Source: an uncultured Acidobacteriaceae bacterium | GTDB taxonomy: Bacteria > Acidobacteriota > Terriglobia > Terriglobales > Acidobacteriaceae | Assembly (NCBI GenBank): GCA_903904755.1 | Contig: CAIVDV010000013.1 | Span: 169,347 to 233,346 of the forward strand | Reading direction: 5' to 3' | DNA length: 64,000 nt | Shown here: positions 10,092 through 18,976 of the stretch, piece after piece | Position numbering within the stretch: position 1 is the stretch's first letter | Layout of the letters: each line of letters opens with the position of its first letter | Translations under genes and position numbers: made by a program | The notes under the pieces: generated by a model | Told to the model about the DNA's origin: nothing | The model's input: the letters and a program-made list of their open reading frames with translations, nothing else | Database searches by the model: none

Positions 10092-10141
10092 TTATTTTCA
10101 TTTTTACAAAATAATGAAAATAACAGACTCTCTTATTTTCA
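10092..10141. repeat. TTATTTTCA-N14-TGAAAATAA-N9-TTATTTTCA array, 3' of fic
   Basis: Read directly; spacing identical to 11393-11442. Confidence 0.95.
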
Positions 10142-10181
10142 TTTTCCACTCCATCTCGCCAGCCAAGCTCCCCCGTCACTC

Positions 10182-11318
10182 TCACTCCCCAAACCCCAGC
10201 CGCACCGGCTCCTCCAGAACCTCTAGCAGCTTCCACGCGCAGTACACCCGCCCGCGCCGCGCCTCCGACGCCGCACGCACAATCCCCAGAGCCTCCAGCC
10301 GCTCCAGAGATCTCTGAGCCGTCGTAAACGCAACCCCCAACTCCTCCGCAGCCCCGGAGATCGTCAAAAATGGGTTCTCTGACAACCGCTCCAGCACACG
10401 CAGATCCAGCTTCGCCTTCGAAGCCACCTTTCGCCAATCCTGCAGCAGTTGGCGAATCCGGCTCGATCGCTCCAGTGCGTCCGTCGCAATCCAGGCCACG
10501 CCATGCAGAAAATACTCCACCCACTCCGCCCACGCTCCACGCTCACTCACCCCACGCAGCCGCCTGTAATACTCCGGCCGCGACGCCTCAAAGAACGCTG
10601 AGAGATACAGCAGCGGGGTCGGCAAAACCCTCTTCTCTATCAAAAACAGCGTAATCAGCAGCCGCCCAACCCGCCCGTTCCCATCCAGAAACGGATGAAT
10701 CGCTTCAAACTGGTAATGCGCCATCGCAATCGTAATCAGCGGTGGGTACCGCGATTCATTCAAGAACCGCTCCCACGCCGCCAGGCACGGCGCAATCTCG
10801 CCGGGTGGCGGCGGCACGTAGGTCGCAGTCGTCACCGTGCTGCCCGGCCGGCCAATCCAGTTCTGAATCGTCCGAAACTCCCCCGGCGCCGCATTGTGGC
10901 CCCGCACCCCCGTCATAAGCTTTTCGTGGATCTCCCGCACCAGCCGTACGCAAATCGGCAACTCCCGCAACCGCGCCATCCCGTGTTCCAGCGCCGCCAC
11001 ATAGTTGCCCACCTCGCGCAGATCGTCCGGGCTGCGCTCGACTGCCGCGCCCGCCTCGGCCGCCAGCAGTTCCCCCAGGCTCGCCTGCGTCCCTTCTATC
11101 CGGCTTGACTCCACCGCCTCGCTGCGCACAAACGGCCGCAACAACACATGCGGGTTCGGCAACCATGCTCCCTCGGCCGCCAGCATCCCCATCACCCCAT
11201 CGGCCTCTGACAGCGCCCGCACCAGCTCCGTCGTCCACTCAAAATCCGGTGGCAACGGCGCCGGTACATACGCTGAGTACCCCTCGAACCGGACTGTCGC
11301 ACCGTGCACAGCACCCAT
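10182..11318 (-). CDS. Fic family protein with C-terminal winged-helix DNA-binding domain
   Basis: HPFLDGNGRVGRLLI Fic motif; C-terminal FLTISGAAEELGVAFTTAQRSLERLEALGIV wHTH. Confidence 0.93.
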   Translation of the reverse strand: MGAVHGATVRFEGYSAYVPAPLPPDFEWTTELVRALSEADGVMGMLAAEGAWLPNPHVLLRPFVRSEAVESSRIEGTQASLGELLAAEAGAAVERSPDDLREVGNYVAALEHGMARLRELPICVRLVREIHEKLMTGVRGHNAAPGEFRTIQNWIGRPGSTVTTATYVPPPPGEIAPCLAAWERFLNESRYPPLITIAMAHYQFEAIHPFLDGNGRVGRLLITLFLIEKRVLPTPLLYLSAFFEASRPEYYRRLRGVSERGAWAEWVEYFLHGVAWIATDALERSSRIRQLLQDWRKVASKAKLDLRVLERLSENPFLTISGAAEELGVAFTTAQRSLERLEALGIVRAASEARRGRVYCAWKLLEVLEEPVRLGFGE

Positions 11319-11334
11319 CCCGCACCTTCAAAAG

Positions 11335-11361
11335 TGAAAATAACCCTCTCCACTATTTTCA
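11335..11361. promoter_or_regulatory. Palindrome TGAAAATAA-N9-CTATTTTCA just upstream of fic; candidate operator
   Basis: Inverted repeat 17 bp from the fic start codon. Confidence 0.6.
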
Positions 11362-11392
11362 TTATTCATCATTTTCAAAAATACTCCCATAA

Positions 11393-11442
11393 TTATTTTC
11401 ACTTATCCAATAAAATGAAAATAACATCACTCCTTATTTTCA
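11393..11442. repeat. TTATTTTCA-N14-TGAAAATAA-N9-TTATTTTCA array, 5' of fic
   Basis: Same arm sequences and spacers as 10092-10141. Confidence 0.95.
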
Positions 11443-11452
11443 CTTTCCCACC

Positions 11453-11875
11453 TCACTCCAGCAAATCCAGCGTACCCTCGTCCCCTTCGCCATCAAAAAA
11501 CCGCACCAGCGCCTCCTCAAACACCCGTTCCCGCACCGTCACCGCCGCAAACAGCGTCATTGACGACCGGAACTTCAGGCTGTCCACCTCGCCAAATATC
11601 TCCTCGCTCCTCCGCCTCGGCACCGCCAGCACCAGCCGCGTCCACTCCACCAGCCTCGCGCCCAGCTCCGGATGCCGAAGATATGCCGCAGCCTCCTCCC
11701 GCGAACCAATCCCATAGAAGCGCGAGTTCTCGCTCTGCCCCAACCCGCGCAACTGCGGAAAGACAAACCACATCCAGTGCCCACGCTTGCGCCCCGCCCG
11801 CAACTCGCTCCTCACCTGCTCCACCACCCGCTCCTGTGCCTCCACAAACCGCTCCAAATCGAATCCGTCCGCCAT
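11453..11875 (-). CDS. DUF1810 family protein
   Basis: GHWMWFVFPQLRGLGQSENSRFYGIGSREEAAAYLRHPELGARL. Confidence 0.85.
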   Translation of the reverse strand: MADGFDLERFVEAQERVVEQVRSELRAGRKRGHWMWFVFPQLRGLGQSENSRFYGIGSREEAAAYLRHPELGARLVEWTRLVLAVPRRRSEEIFGEVDSLKFRSSMTLFAAVTVRERVFEEALVRFFDGEGDEGTLDLLE

Positions 11876-11895
11876 TCCAGTCCCCCCTTTCCGCA

Positions 11896-11931
11896 TTGCC
11901 CAGCACAAGTGGACTAAGTATACTTAGTCCA
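11896..11931 (+). promoter_or_regulatory. Promoter/operator of phd-vapC module: TTGCCC-N17-TATACT within a 22-bp perfect palindrome (11910-11931)
   Basis: TGGACTAAGTATACTTAGTCCA is fully self-complementary and ends on the A of the ATG. Confidence 0.75.
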
Positions 11932-12242
11932 TGGCATACACCGTCCATCAGGCCAAGACCCACTTCTCCCGCCTCCTTCGCGAAGCCGAGGCCGGCCAGG
12001 AGGTCATTGTCATGCGCGGCAACCAGCCCGTTGCCAAAGTCGTACCCTTTGCACCCGCCGAACAGCCCGCCAAGCGCACCCTGGGCGGATTTACTCACCT
12101 GCCCCAAGCTGACCCAGCCATCTTCGCCCCCCTCACCGACGAGCAAATGGTCGAGTACGGCTTCGGATCGATGCTCCCCGATGCGGAACCGCACGTGGAA
12201 AGTAAGTCCAAGGATCAGTCCGCCCCGGAACAAGTGGCATGA
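11931..12242 (+). CDS. Phd/YefM-family antitoxin
   Basis: MAYTVHQAKTHFSRLLREAEAGQEVIVMRGNQPVAKVVP. Confidence 0.92.
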   Translation: MAYTVHQAKTHFSRLLREAEAGQEVIVMRGNQPVAKVVPFAPAEQPAKRTLGGFTHLPQADPAIFAPLTDEQMVEYGFGSMLPDAEPHVESKSKDQSAPEQVA

Positions 12243-12625
12243 GATACCTGCTCGACACCCACACCTACTACTGGTTCCGCCAATCCCCTGCCCAATTGCC
12301 TCCCAGGATCATCAGCTTGTTGACGGATGCGAAGACTGAGATTCTGGTTTCCCCGGTAATTCCCTGGGAGCTCTCAATCAAAGTGAGCATCGGCAAGCTG
12401 GACGCAATGGAACTGCTGGTCGATTTTGAGCTTCGGGAAACCGCAGCAGGCCTCTCGCTCATCACCATCAACACTGCCGAAGTCATCCGCTCTGGCCTGC
12501 TGCCATCTCATCACCGCGACCCCTTCGACCGCCTCCTCATCGCCCAATCCCTCACTCTCAACGCCCCTATCCTCTCCGCAGACACCATCTTTGACCGATA
12601 CGGCGTGCAGCGTATCTGGAACTAA
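12239..12625 (+). CDS. PIN-domain (VapC-type) toxin
   Basis: MRYLLDTHTYYWF, HHRDPFDRLLIAQSL; 4-bp overlap with antitoxin. Confidence 0.92.
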   Translation: MRYLLDTHTYYWFRQSPAQLPPRIISLLTDAKTEILVSPVIPWELSIKVSIGKLDAMELLVDFELRETAAGLSLITINTAEVIRSGLLPSHHRDPFDRLLIAQSLTLNAPILSADTIFDRYGVQRIWN

Positions 12626-12720
12626 GAGACAATAGAAAGACGAGGGTCCGCCGGTCTCCCCTCGGGCTATACGCCGCCGCGCGTAAAACGCCCCCAACGA
12701 GTCGGCCACTGGAGCCCGTT

Positions 12721-14316
12721 TTGTCGAAGTATCACAAGTCCGTTGTCCCCTCTACGCCCGCCAGCTCGCACCTGCCGCTGGTCGCCATCTGTGGTCGCCC
12801 CAACGTGGGCAAGTCCACCCTCTTCAATCGCCTCACCCACTCCCGCCGCTCCATCGTCGGCGACGAGCCCGGCATCACCCGCGACCGCATCTACGGCGAC
12901 GTTGAGTGGGACGGCCGCATCATCCGACTCGTCGACACCGGCGGCATCATCCCCGACGATACTGCCCTCATCCCCAGCGAGATCTACTCCCAGGCCAAAA
13001 CCGCCCTCGCCGAAGCTGACCTGCTCCTGCTCGTCGTCGACGCCCGTACCGAGCTCGCCTCCACCGACATTGACCTCGCCCGCATCCTCATCCGCGGCGG
13101 CAAGCCCGTCTATCTCGTCATCAACAAGGTCGAGACCGACGCCGTCGCCGCATGCGCTGAGAACTTCCGCCGCCTCGGCATCAAGGAGGTCTTCATGATC
13201 TCCTCCGAGCACGGCCGCGGCATCGGCGACCTCCTCGATGCCATCTTCGATCGCCTCCCCGCCCCCGTTGGCTTCGCCGCCGAGCCCGTCATCCCCTTTG
13301 ACGACACACTCGACCCCGACGAAGCCGACCTCGAAGACGTCGTCTTCGACGAGGACCAGGAAGACTCCACCGCCGAAGACATGGGCCCCGAATACGACGA
13401 GGACGAGGACCCGCTCGACGAAGAGACCGGCGAGGCCGAGGAAGCCGCCGACCGCGACCATCCCCTGCACCGCTCCCATGGCGAATACGAGATGGAAGAG
13501 ACCGCCGTCGCCATCATCGGCCGCCCTAACGTCGGCAAATCCACCATGCTCAACGCCCTCACCGGTACCCAGCGTGCCATCGTCTCCCCCATCGCCGGCA
13601 CCACCCGCGACGCCGTCGACGAAGTCATCGAGTTTGAAGGCAAGAAAATCCGCCTAATCGATACCGCCGGCATCCGCCGCAAGGGCAAAACTCACCTCAT
13701 GGCCGAAAAGCTCTCGGTCGTCATGGCCCGCCGACATCTGGAATCCTGCGATGTTGCCCTGCTCATGATCGACGCCGTCGAAGGCGTCACTGCCTCCGAC
13801 GCTCACATCGGCGGATACGCCCACGAAAGCGGACGCTCCGTCATCATCGTCATCAACAAGTGGGATCTCATGACCACAAACCGCACCGACGGCAAGCCCC
13901 CCGCCGACCGTCTTCTCTACGAAGAGCAGGTGCGCCACGCCCTCAAGTATCTCGACTACGCGCCCATCATCTTCGTCTCCGCCTCAGAAGAGCAGAACCT
14001 CGACAAGGTGCTCAAGGCCGTCCGCCGCGTCGCCGGCAACCGCCGAAAGCGCGTCACCACCGGCCAAATCAACCGCTTCCTTGACACCATCGACTTCCAG
14101 CGCGCCCCCGTGCCCATGTCCCGCCGCATGCGCATCTTCTACATCACCCAGGCTGCCGTCGCCCCGCCCACCTTCGTCCTCTTCGTTGACCGCGACGTCA
14201 AACTCCACTTCGCCTTCGAGCGCTTCCTCGAAAATCAGATGCGCAGCGCCTTCGGCTTTGAAGGCACCCCCATCTGGTTCAAAGTCCGCGCCCGCAACAA
14301 GAAAAAGGAAAAGTAG
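12721..14316 (+). CDS. der: GTPase Der (EngA), TTG start
   Basis: Two G domains: GRPNVGKSTLFNRLTHSRRSIVGDEPGITRDR and GRPNVGKSTMLNALTGTQRAIVSPIAGTTRD. Confidence 0.95.
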   Translation: MSKYHKSVVPSTPASSHLPLVAICGRPNVGKSTLFNRLTHSRRSIVGDEPGITRDRIYGDVEWDGRIIRLVDTGGIIPDDTALIPSEIYSQAKTALAEADLLLLVVDARTELASTDIDLARILIRGGKPVYLVINKVETDAVAACAENFRRLGIKEVFMISSEHGRGIGDLLDAIFDRLPAPVGFAAEPVIPFDDTLDPDEADLEDVVFDEDQEDSTAEDMGPEYDEDEDPLDEETGEAEEAADRDHPLHRSHGEYEMEETAVAIIGRPNVGKSTMLNALTGTQRAIVSPIAGTTRDAVDEVIEFEGKKIRLIDTAGIRRKGKTHLMAEKLSVVMARRHLESCDVALLMIDAVEGVTASDAHIGGYAHESGRSVIIVINKWDLMTTNRTDGKPPADRLLYEEQVRHALKYLDYAPIIFVSASEEQNLDKVLKAVRRVAGNRRKRVTTGQINRFLDTIDFQRAPVPMSRRMRIFYITQAAVAPPTFVLFVDRDVKLHFAFERFLENQMRSAFGFEGTPIWFKVRARNKKKEK

Positions 14317-14333
14317 CCTCCCTCAACCCGCCC

Positions 14334-14369
14334 AAACGGCCGCTGGCGAACCTCGTCAGCGGCCGTTTT
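14334..14369 (+). terminator. Intrinsic terminator after der
   Basis: AAACGGCCGCTG ... CAGCGGCCGTTTT. Confidence 0.85.
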
Positions 14370-14862
14370 CCTTTGTCGGCATTCGCGGCCACCAGCGATT
14401 CACCCGCACGCAAAATCCCGTGTACTCCGCCCCATACCGCCTCTGCAGCGTCGGCTCCTCATACTTGCGAATAAACAAATCAAATCCCAGCCCAATCGCC
14501 AGCGTATACGCCAGCATCCACGCGCTTCGGAACAGCAAAGCCTCGCCCAGCAGCACAACCACATCGCCCACATACATCGGGTTCCGGACCCATCTGTACA
14601 GACCGCTCACCACCAGCCGCTCCGTCGGTACCGTCGGGAAAAGCGACCCTCTCCCCACCCGCACAAACCGCACAATCGACTCCAGCAGCGGCACCAGCCC
14701 AACCCCAATCAGCCCCCACGCCACCACCTGCCAACCCATTGGCTGCCTGTGCGCAATCCTCAGTCCGGTGATGCCCCACGGCCCCAGCACCAGCACTACA
14801 CCCGGCCCGCCAAACACCGTAAACAGGACTGAAGCTGCAATGCTGCGTCGCAGTGTCGCCAT
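14356..14862 (-). CDS. Isoprenylcysteine carboxyl methyltransferase-like / NnrU-type membrane methyltransferase
   Basis: LVVSGLYRWVRNPMYVGDVVVLLGEALLFRS. Confidence 0.8.
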   Translation of the reverse strand: MATLRRSIAASVLFTVFGGPGVVLVLGPWGITGLRIAHRQPMGWQVVAWGLIGVGLVPLLESIVRFVRVGRGSLFPTVPTERLVVSGLYRWVRNPMYVGDVVVLLGEALLFRSAWMLAYTLAIGLGFDLFIRKYEEPTLQRRYGAEYTGFCVRVNRWWPRMPTKENGR

Positions 14863-14871
14863 CGCTCGCTC

Positions 14872-15951
14872 TCAGCTCAGCGGGGGAGTCTTCCCCGCAT
14901 CCGCCGGCCAACCGCCCGCATATCCCGTCGGTGGAATCACAGCAGAAGTCGGCGGCCACACAACCTCTGCCATCTGCGGAAATCTCCCCGCATAAAACAG
15001 CAGCGCATAATTGCGCCGGAAGGTACCCAGAGTTCCCCCTATCCCTATCCCCACAACAATCAGAAGGAACACCGCCAGCACCAGCGCCGGAATCCCCAGC
15101 AGATACAGCATCGTGGTCGAAATCGCCTTCAGAAGCAATCCCACCAACACACCCACAATCCCCAGCACAAGAATGGGCACCAGCATCACCAGCACTCCCA
15201 GAATTGTCCCCGCCACCCCCAGCAGCCACTTCATAAACCAGAAAAGCAGGAACTCCCACGGCTCCGTGGCAATATCCTGCCACGCATCACCGGCTGCTTC
15301 CGCAATGGAGGCATCCTCCAATGCCATTCTGGGCAGCAGCAGACAGCGCATCGCCGTCTCCGCCAACCCAAGCGCAATCGCGAAAACAATGAAAAACGGC
15401 GCCAGCACCCCTATCAGCGGCAGAAAATCCATGAAATGCGACGGGTGGTCAGTACCCAGCGCCAGGAACAGCGGTTTGAAGCGGCTCCATACGCAAAAGC
15501 CCACAACACCCAGCACAACCCAGCATCCAATCCCAACCAGCACCGTCATCCACAGGTACCGCATCGCCTGCCGGTGATACCGGCCCCACGCCTCGCCAAT
15601 CCGGTCCCGCCGCCTCAACACACAATCAAAAAAACTGAAGCGCAGCCGGATCAGGAGGTAGTTGATCACCAAGCCAATGGGAATCACAATCAGCATCACC
15701 AGTGCCGAGATGGCGAGAATCACCCCGATCGCCGGCATGGAAATATGCGGCCAGTGGAAAGTGGGCATCGCGCCCCCAGTGCCCCCGGATGGCATGCGGC
15801 TGTTGAAGTTACAACTGCTCATCCCCCCGTCCACCAGGCAGGCAACCAGCGTCAGCTTCAGAAAACGGCCCCACTGGAAGGGTTGAAAGAGATACGCTTT
15901 GGTGCGTTCAATCGCGGGGCTGATCGCTTGCAGTGCAGAATAGCGGCTCAT
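14872..15951 (-). CDS. Multi-pass membrane protein, function unknown
   Basis: Glycine-rich loop, several TM segments, 359 aa. Confidence 0.6.
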   Translation of the reverse strand: MSRYSALQAISPAIERTKAYLFQPFQWGRFLKLTLVACLVDGGMSSCNFNSRMPSGGTGGAMPTFHWPHISMPAIGVILAISALVMLIVIPIGLVINYLLIRLRFSFFDCVLRRRDRIGEAWGRYHRQAMRYLWMTVLVGIGCWVVLGVVGFCVWSRFKPLFLALGTDHPSHFMDFLPLIGVLAPFFIVFAIALGLAETAMRCLLLPRMALEDASIAEAAGDAWQDIATEPWEFLLFWFMKWLLGVAGTILGVLVMLVPILVLGIVGVLVGLLLKAISTTMLYLLGIPALVLAVFLLIVVGIGIGGTLGTFRRNYALLFYAGRFPQMAEVVWPPTSAVIPPTGYAGGWPADAGKTPPLS

Positions 15952-16062
15952 AGGATTCTCGCCGCAAGCCTAACACAGAAACTTCGCATATCAAGCTCAA
16001 TCGGGAAACTCCGCTCGCCACTGGATTCCACGCCCCAGGTCCCGCACCTGACACGGCGCCCC

Positions 16063-17439
16063 TTAATCCGAAACCGAACGACTCGCCCGTCGGCTCTGCC
16101 ACCACCCATCAAACGACGCCAGCGCCCGCTCGCATACCATCCGGTGCCGCTCCTTCTTGTCCCGCACCTTCTTGCGCAGTTCTTCTTCCAGCGGCACCAG
16201 CAGGTCAAACGTGATATTCGCCGGCTGAAAATCCTCCGCATCCGCATGCGTAATGTAGTGCGTCAGCGAACCCAGCGCGCTCTCCCTTGGCGCAGCCTCC
16301 GGCTCACGGCCCTGCGCCAGCTCCGCCGCATACAGCCCCGCCAGCAGCCCCGACGCAATCGACTCCGTATACCCCTCAACTCCTGAAATCTGCCCCGCAA
16401 ACAGGACCATCGGATGCGTCTTCAGCCGCAACCGGTCATCCAGCAGCTTCGGCGAGCAGATATACGTATTCCGGTGGATCTGCCCGTATCGCAGAAACTT
16501 CGCATTCTCCAGCCCCGGTATCAGCCGCAGCACACGCGCCTGTTCCCCATACTTCAGGTGATTCTGGAACCCCACCAGGTTATAGCTGTCCGCCCGCAGA
16601 TTCTCCTTGCGCAACTGCACCACCGCATACGGATACCGCCCCGTCTTCGGATCATCCAGCCCCACCGGCTTCATCGGCCCAAACCGCAGCGTATCCACTC
16701 CCCGCTTCGCCAGCACCTCAATCGGCAGGCAGCCCTCAAAGTACTCAGCCTTCTCCCACTCTTTGGCCTCGGCCGCCTCCGCCGTCACCAGCGCCTCGTA
16801 AAACGCCCCATACTCCTCCCGCGTCATCGGGCAATTGATGTAGTCCGCCGTTCCCTTACCCCAGCGCGCCGCAAAGTACACCCGCTCCATGTCAATTGTC
16901 TCGGCATCCACAATCGGCGAAATCGAGTCATAAAACGCCAGTTGCCCCGCCCCGGTGAGTTCGGCAATCCGCCGGCTCAGCGCGTCGGAAGTCAACGGCC
17001 CGCTCGCCACAATCGTGAGCACATCCCCGCTCAGATCCAGCTTCGTCACTTCCTCCCGAATCACCCTGATCCGCAGTTCCGCCGCTATCGCCTCCGCAAT
17101 CTTCTTGGAAAACTCCACCCGGTCCACTGCCAGCGCATGTCCCGCCGGAACCGCCGTCGCATCCGCCAGTGCAAGCAGCCGGCTCCCTGCCCGCCGCATC
17201 TCCTGCTTCAGCAGCCACGGCGCGGTATTCGGGCTCTCGCTCTTCAGGCTGTTGCTGCACACCAGCTCCCCAAACTCCGTCGTCTCATGCGCCGGGGTCA
17301 ATATCTTCTCCCCATCCACCTCCCGCCGCATCTCATACAACTCAACCTCGCAGCCCATCGCTGCCGCCGTCAGTGCCGCCTCCGGCCCCGCCAGCCCACC
17401 GCCAATCACTCGCACCTTCCGCACACCGCTCAAGAACAA
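16063..17439 (-). CDS. trmFO: Methylenetetrahydrofolate-tRNA-(uracil-5-)-methyltransferase TrmFO
   Basis: VRVIGGGLAGPEAALTAAAMGCEVELYEMR; TEFGELVCSNSLKSE. Confidence 0.95.
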   Translation of the reverse strand: MFLSGVRKVRVIGGGLAGPEAALTAAAMGCEVELYEMRREVDGEKILTPAHETTEFGELVCSNSLKSESPNTAPWLLKQEMRRAGSRLLALADATAVPAGHALAVDRVEFSKKIAEAIAAELRIRVIREEVTKLDLSGDVLTIVASGPLTSDALSRRIAELTGAGQLAFYDSISPIVDAETIDMERVYFAARWGKGTADYINCPMTREEYGAFYEALVTAEAAEAKEWEKAEYFEGCLPIEVLAKRGVDTLRFGPMKPVGLDDPKTGRYPYAVVQLRKENLRADSYNLVGFQNHLKYGEQARVLRLIPGLENAKFLRYGQIHRNTYICSPKLLDDRLRLKTHPMVLFAGQISGVEGYTESIASGLLAGLYAAELAQGREPEAAPRESALGSLTHYITHADAEDFQPANITFDLLVPLEEELRKKVRDKKERHRMVCERALASFDGWWQSRRASRSVSD

Positions 17440-17486
17440 CTCCTATTCAATCCTGCCGCACACTCGGCACACTCATCTGCTTGAGG

Positions 17487-17771
17487 CTAGAGGGAAAAAA
17501 GCTGGCTATGTGAACCCATACGTACCAGCCGCAGAGTGCATTCATCTGGCAATTTATAGATGAGCAACAAATCTGGCTTCAGATGACATTCTCTGTGGCC
17601 CTTCCAGTTCCCACCCAGCACATGATCCCGAAATCTGGCAGGCAATGGAGCGTCCATCGCCAGCAACTCTGTTACCTCGGCGAACAGGCCCTCAATGTCT
17701 TGATGGCGCGGGGTCGCCTGGACTCGCCTGTAGTCGCGCTTGAAAGCAGAAGTGAACTCAATCTTCCGCAT
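17487..17771 (-). CDS. YafQ-family toxin
   Basis: FTSAFKRDYRRVQ, LLIYKL, LRLVRMGSHSQLF. Confidence 0.88.
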   Translation of the reverse strand: MRKIEFTSAFKRDYRRVQATPRHQDIEGLFAEVTELLAMDAPLPARFRDHVLGGNWKGHRECHLKPDLLLIYKLPDECTLRLVRMGSHSQLFSL

Positions 17772-18018
17772 GCAAAAGTGCCATCATTTCTTGAACATTG
17801 GCAGCCCTGGTAACCTCACCGCGCTCACCGGCCTCAATGGCTTCGGCGGTGGCTCGGTTGGGAACTCGCAGCTCAAATGGCATCGCTTTTTCCGCCGCAA
17901 TTCGGGTCAGCAAAATCCGTACAGCATCCGAGACGGTCAGCCCCATGCTGGCCAGTGCCTCAGCGGCTTGATCCTTCACGTCACCATCCACACGAATGTG
18001 CACCATGTTGCTCGCCAT
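17758..18018 (-). CDS. RelB/DinJ-family antitoxin
   Basis: IRVDGDVKDQAAEALASMGLTVSDAVRILLTRIAAEKAMPFEL. Confidence 0.92.
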   Translation of the reverse strand: MASNMVHIRVDGDVKDQAAEALASMGLTVSDAVRILLTRIAAEKAMPFELRVPNRATAEAIEAGERGEVTRAANVQEMMALLHAED

Positions 18019-18032
18019 GAAAACACCTCATA

Positions 18033-18045
18033 TATACATTGTATA
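18033..18045. promoter_or_regulatory. TATACA-T-TGTATA inverted repeat upstream of relB; candidate operator/promoter
   Basis: 15 bp upstream of the start codon, overlapping -10-like sequence. Confidence 0.5.
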
Positions 18046-18068
18046 CTTCGCGCAGAAACCTCTTCAGG

Positions 18069-18578
18069 TTATGACACAGGGCCCTCCACCAACCCCGGCG
18101 CCCACTCTGCCAACGCCGCAATCGCATCCCCCGTCATCCGCACATTCCGCCACTCATCCAGGAAACTCGCCCCCAGCGCCCGGTAAAACTCCACCGCCGG
18201 CGTATTCCAGTCCAGCACCTCCCACTGCAACCGCGGACACCCCTTCTCCACAGCAATCGCAGCCACCTGCGCCAGCAGTGCCTTCCCTATCCCCAACCCT
18301 CGAAATTCCGGCTGCACAAACAAATCCTCCAGATACAGCCCCGGCCGCCCCAGCCACGTCGAATAGTTGAAAAAGTAGAACGCAAACCCCGCCGCGCGCC
18401 CGTCATGCTCGGCTATCAAACAATGGAAAAACGGCTCCGGCCCAAATCCGTCGCGCATCAGGTCGCCTTCCGTCGCCGTCACCGCATCCGGCTCCCGTTC
18501 ATAGATAGCCAGTCCGCGAATCAACTCCAGGATCAGTGGCACATCGGCGGCCACAGCTTTCCGTAATATCGTTGCCAT
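18069..18578 (-). CDS. GNAT-family N-acetyltransferase
   Basis: LEDLFVQPEFRGLGIGKALLAQVAAIA. Confidence 0.9.
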   Translation of the reverse strand: MATILRKAVAADVPLILELIRGLAIYEREPDAVTATEGDLMRDGFGPEPFFHCLIAEHDGRAAGFAFYFFNYSTWLGRPGLYLEDLFVQPEFRGLGIGKALLAQVAAIAVEKGCPRLQWEVLDWNTPAVEFYRALGASFLDEWRNVRMTGDAIAALAEWAPGLVEGPVS

Positions 18579-18686
18579 GCCTTCCATTCTATGGGAGTTA
18601 AACCTCCCAAGCCCTCCCCTGCCCCCTCCCCGGCAAGCCGAAAAGGTGTGACGCACAACACAATTCCCGCAGCCCGCCGGCACTGT

Positions 18687-18811
18687 ACCATGGTTAGGTG
18701 GGCTATGCTGTCGCCAAGCTGCGCCGCCCCAGGGTCTGCCACCCGTTTGCGGTCCATACCGCCAGTTGGATTCAGCCCTTGAACCGGAGGCACCTTTGGC
18801 GTTAACGTGGT
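18687..18811 (+). ncRNA. Candidate structured RNA (6S-like?)
   Basis: Nested complementarity: ACCATG..TTA with TAA-CGTGGT, AGGTG with CACCT, GGGCT with AGCCC, hairpin GCGGT-CCAT-ACCGC. No convincing ORF. Family unproven. Confidence 0.35.
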
Positions 18812-18976
18812 CATGCTGCCGATAAGCTCGCCGTCAGGTGCTTCAACTCACTCCGGCACAGCAACTCGGCTACCGTTTCCGGGTTCATCCCTGTGCCAAC
18901 CACTCGTGGGGAAGGCCTGACATCGACTTTTGCACCACGCGATTCTTGCGATCTCAAGTTTGTAAGGAGAAGAAAC

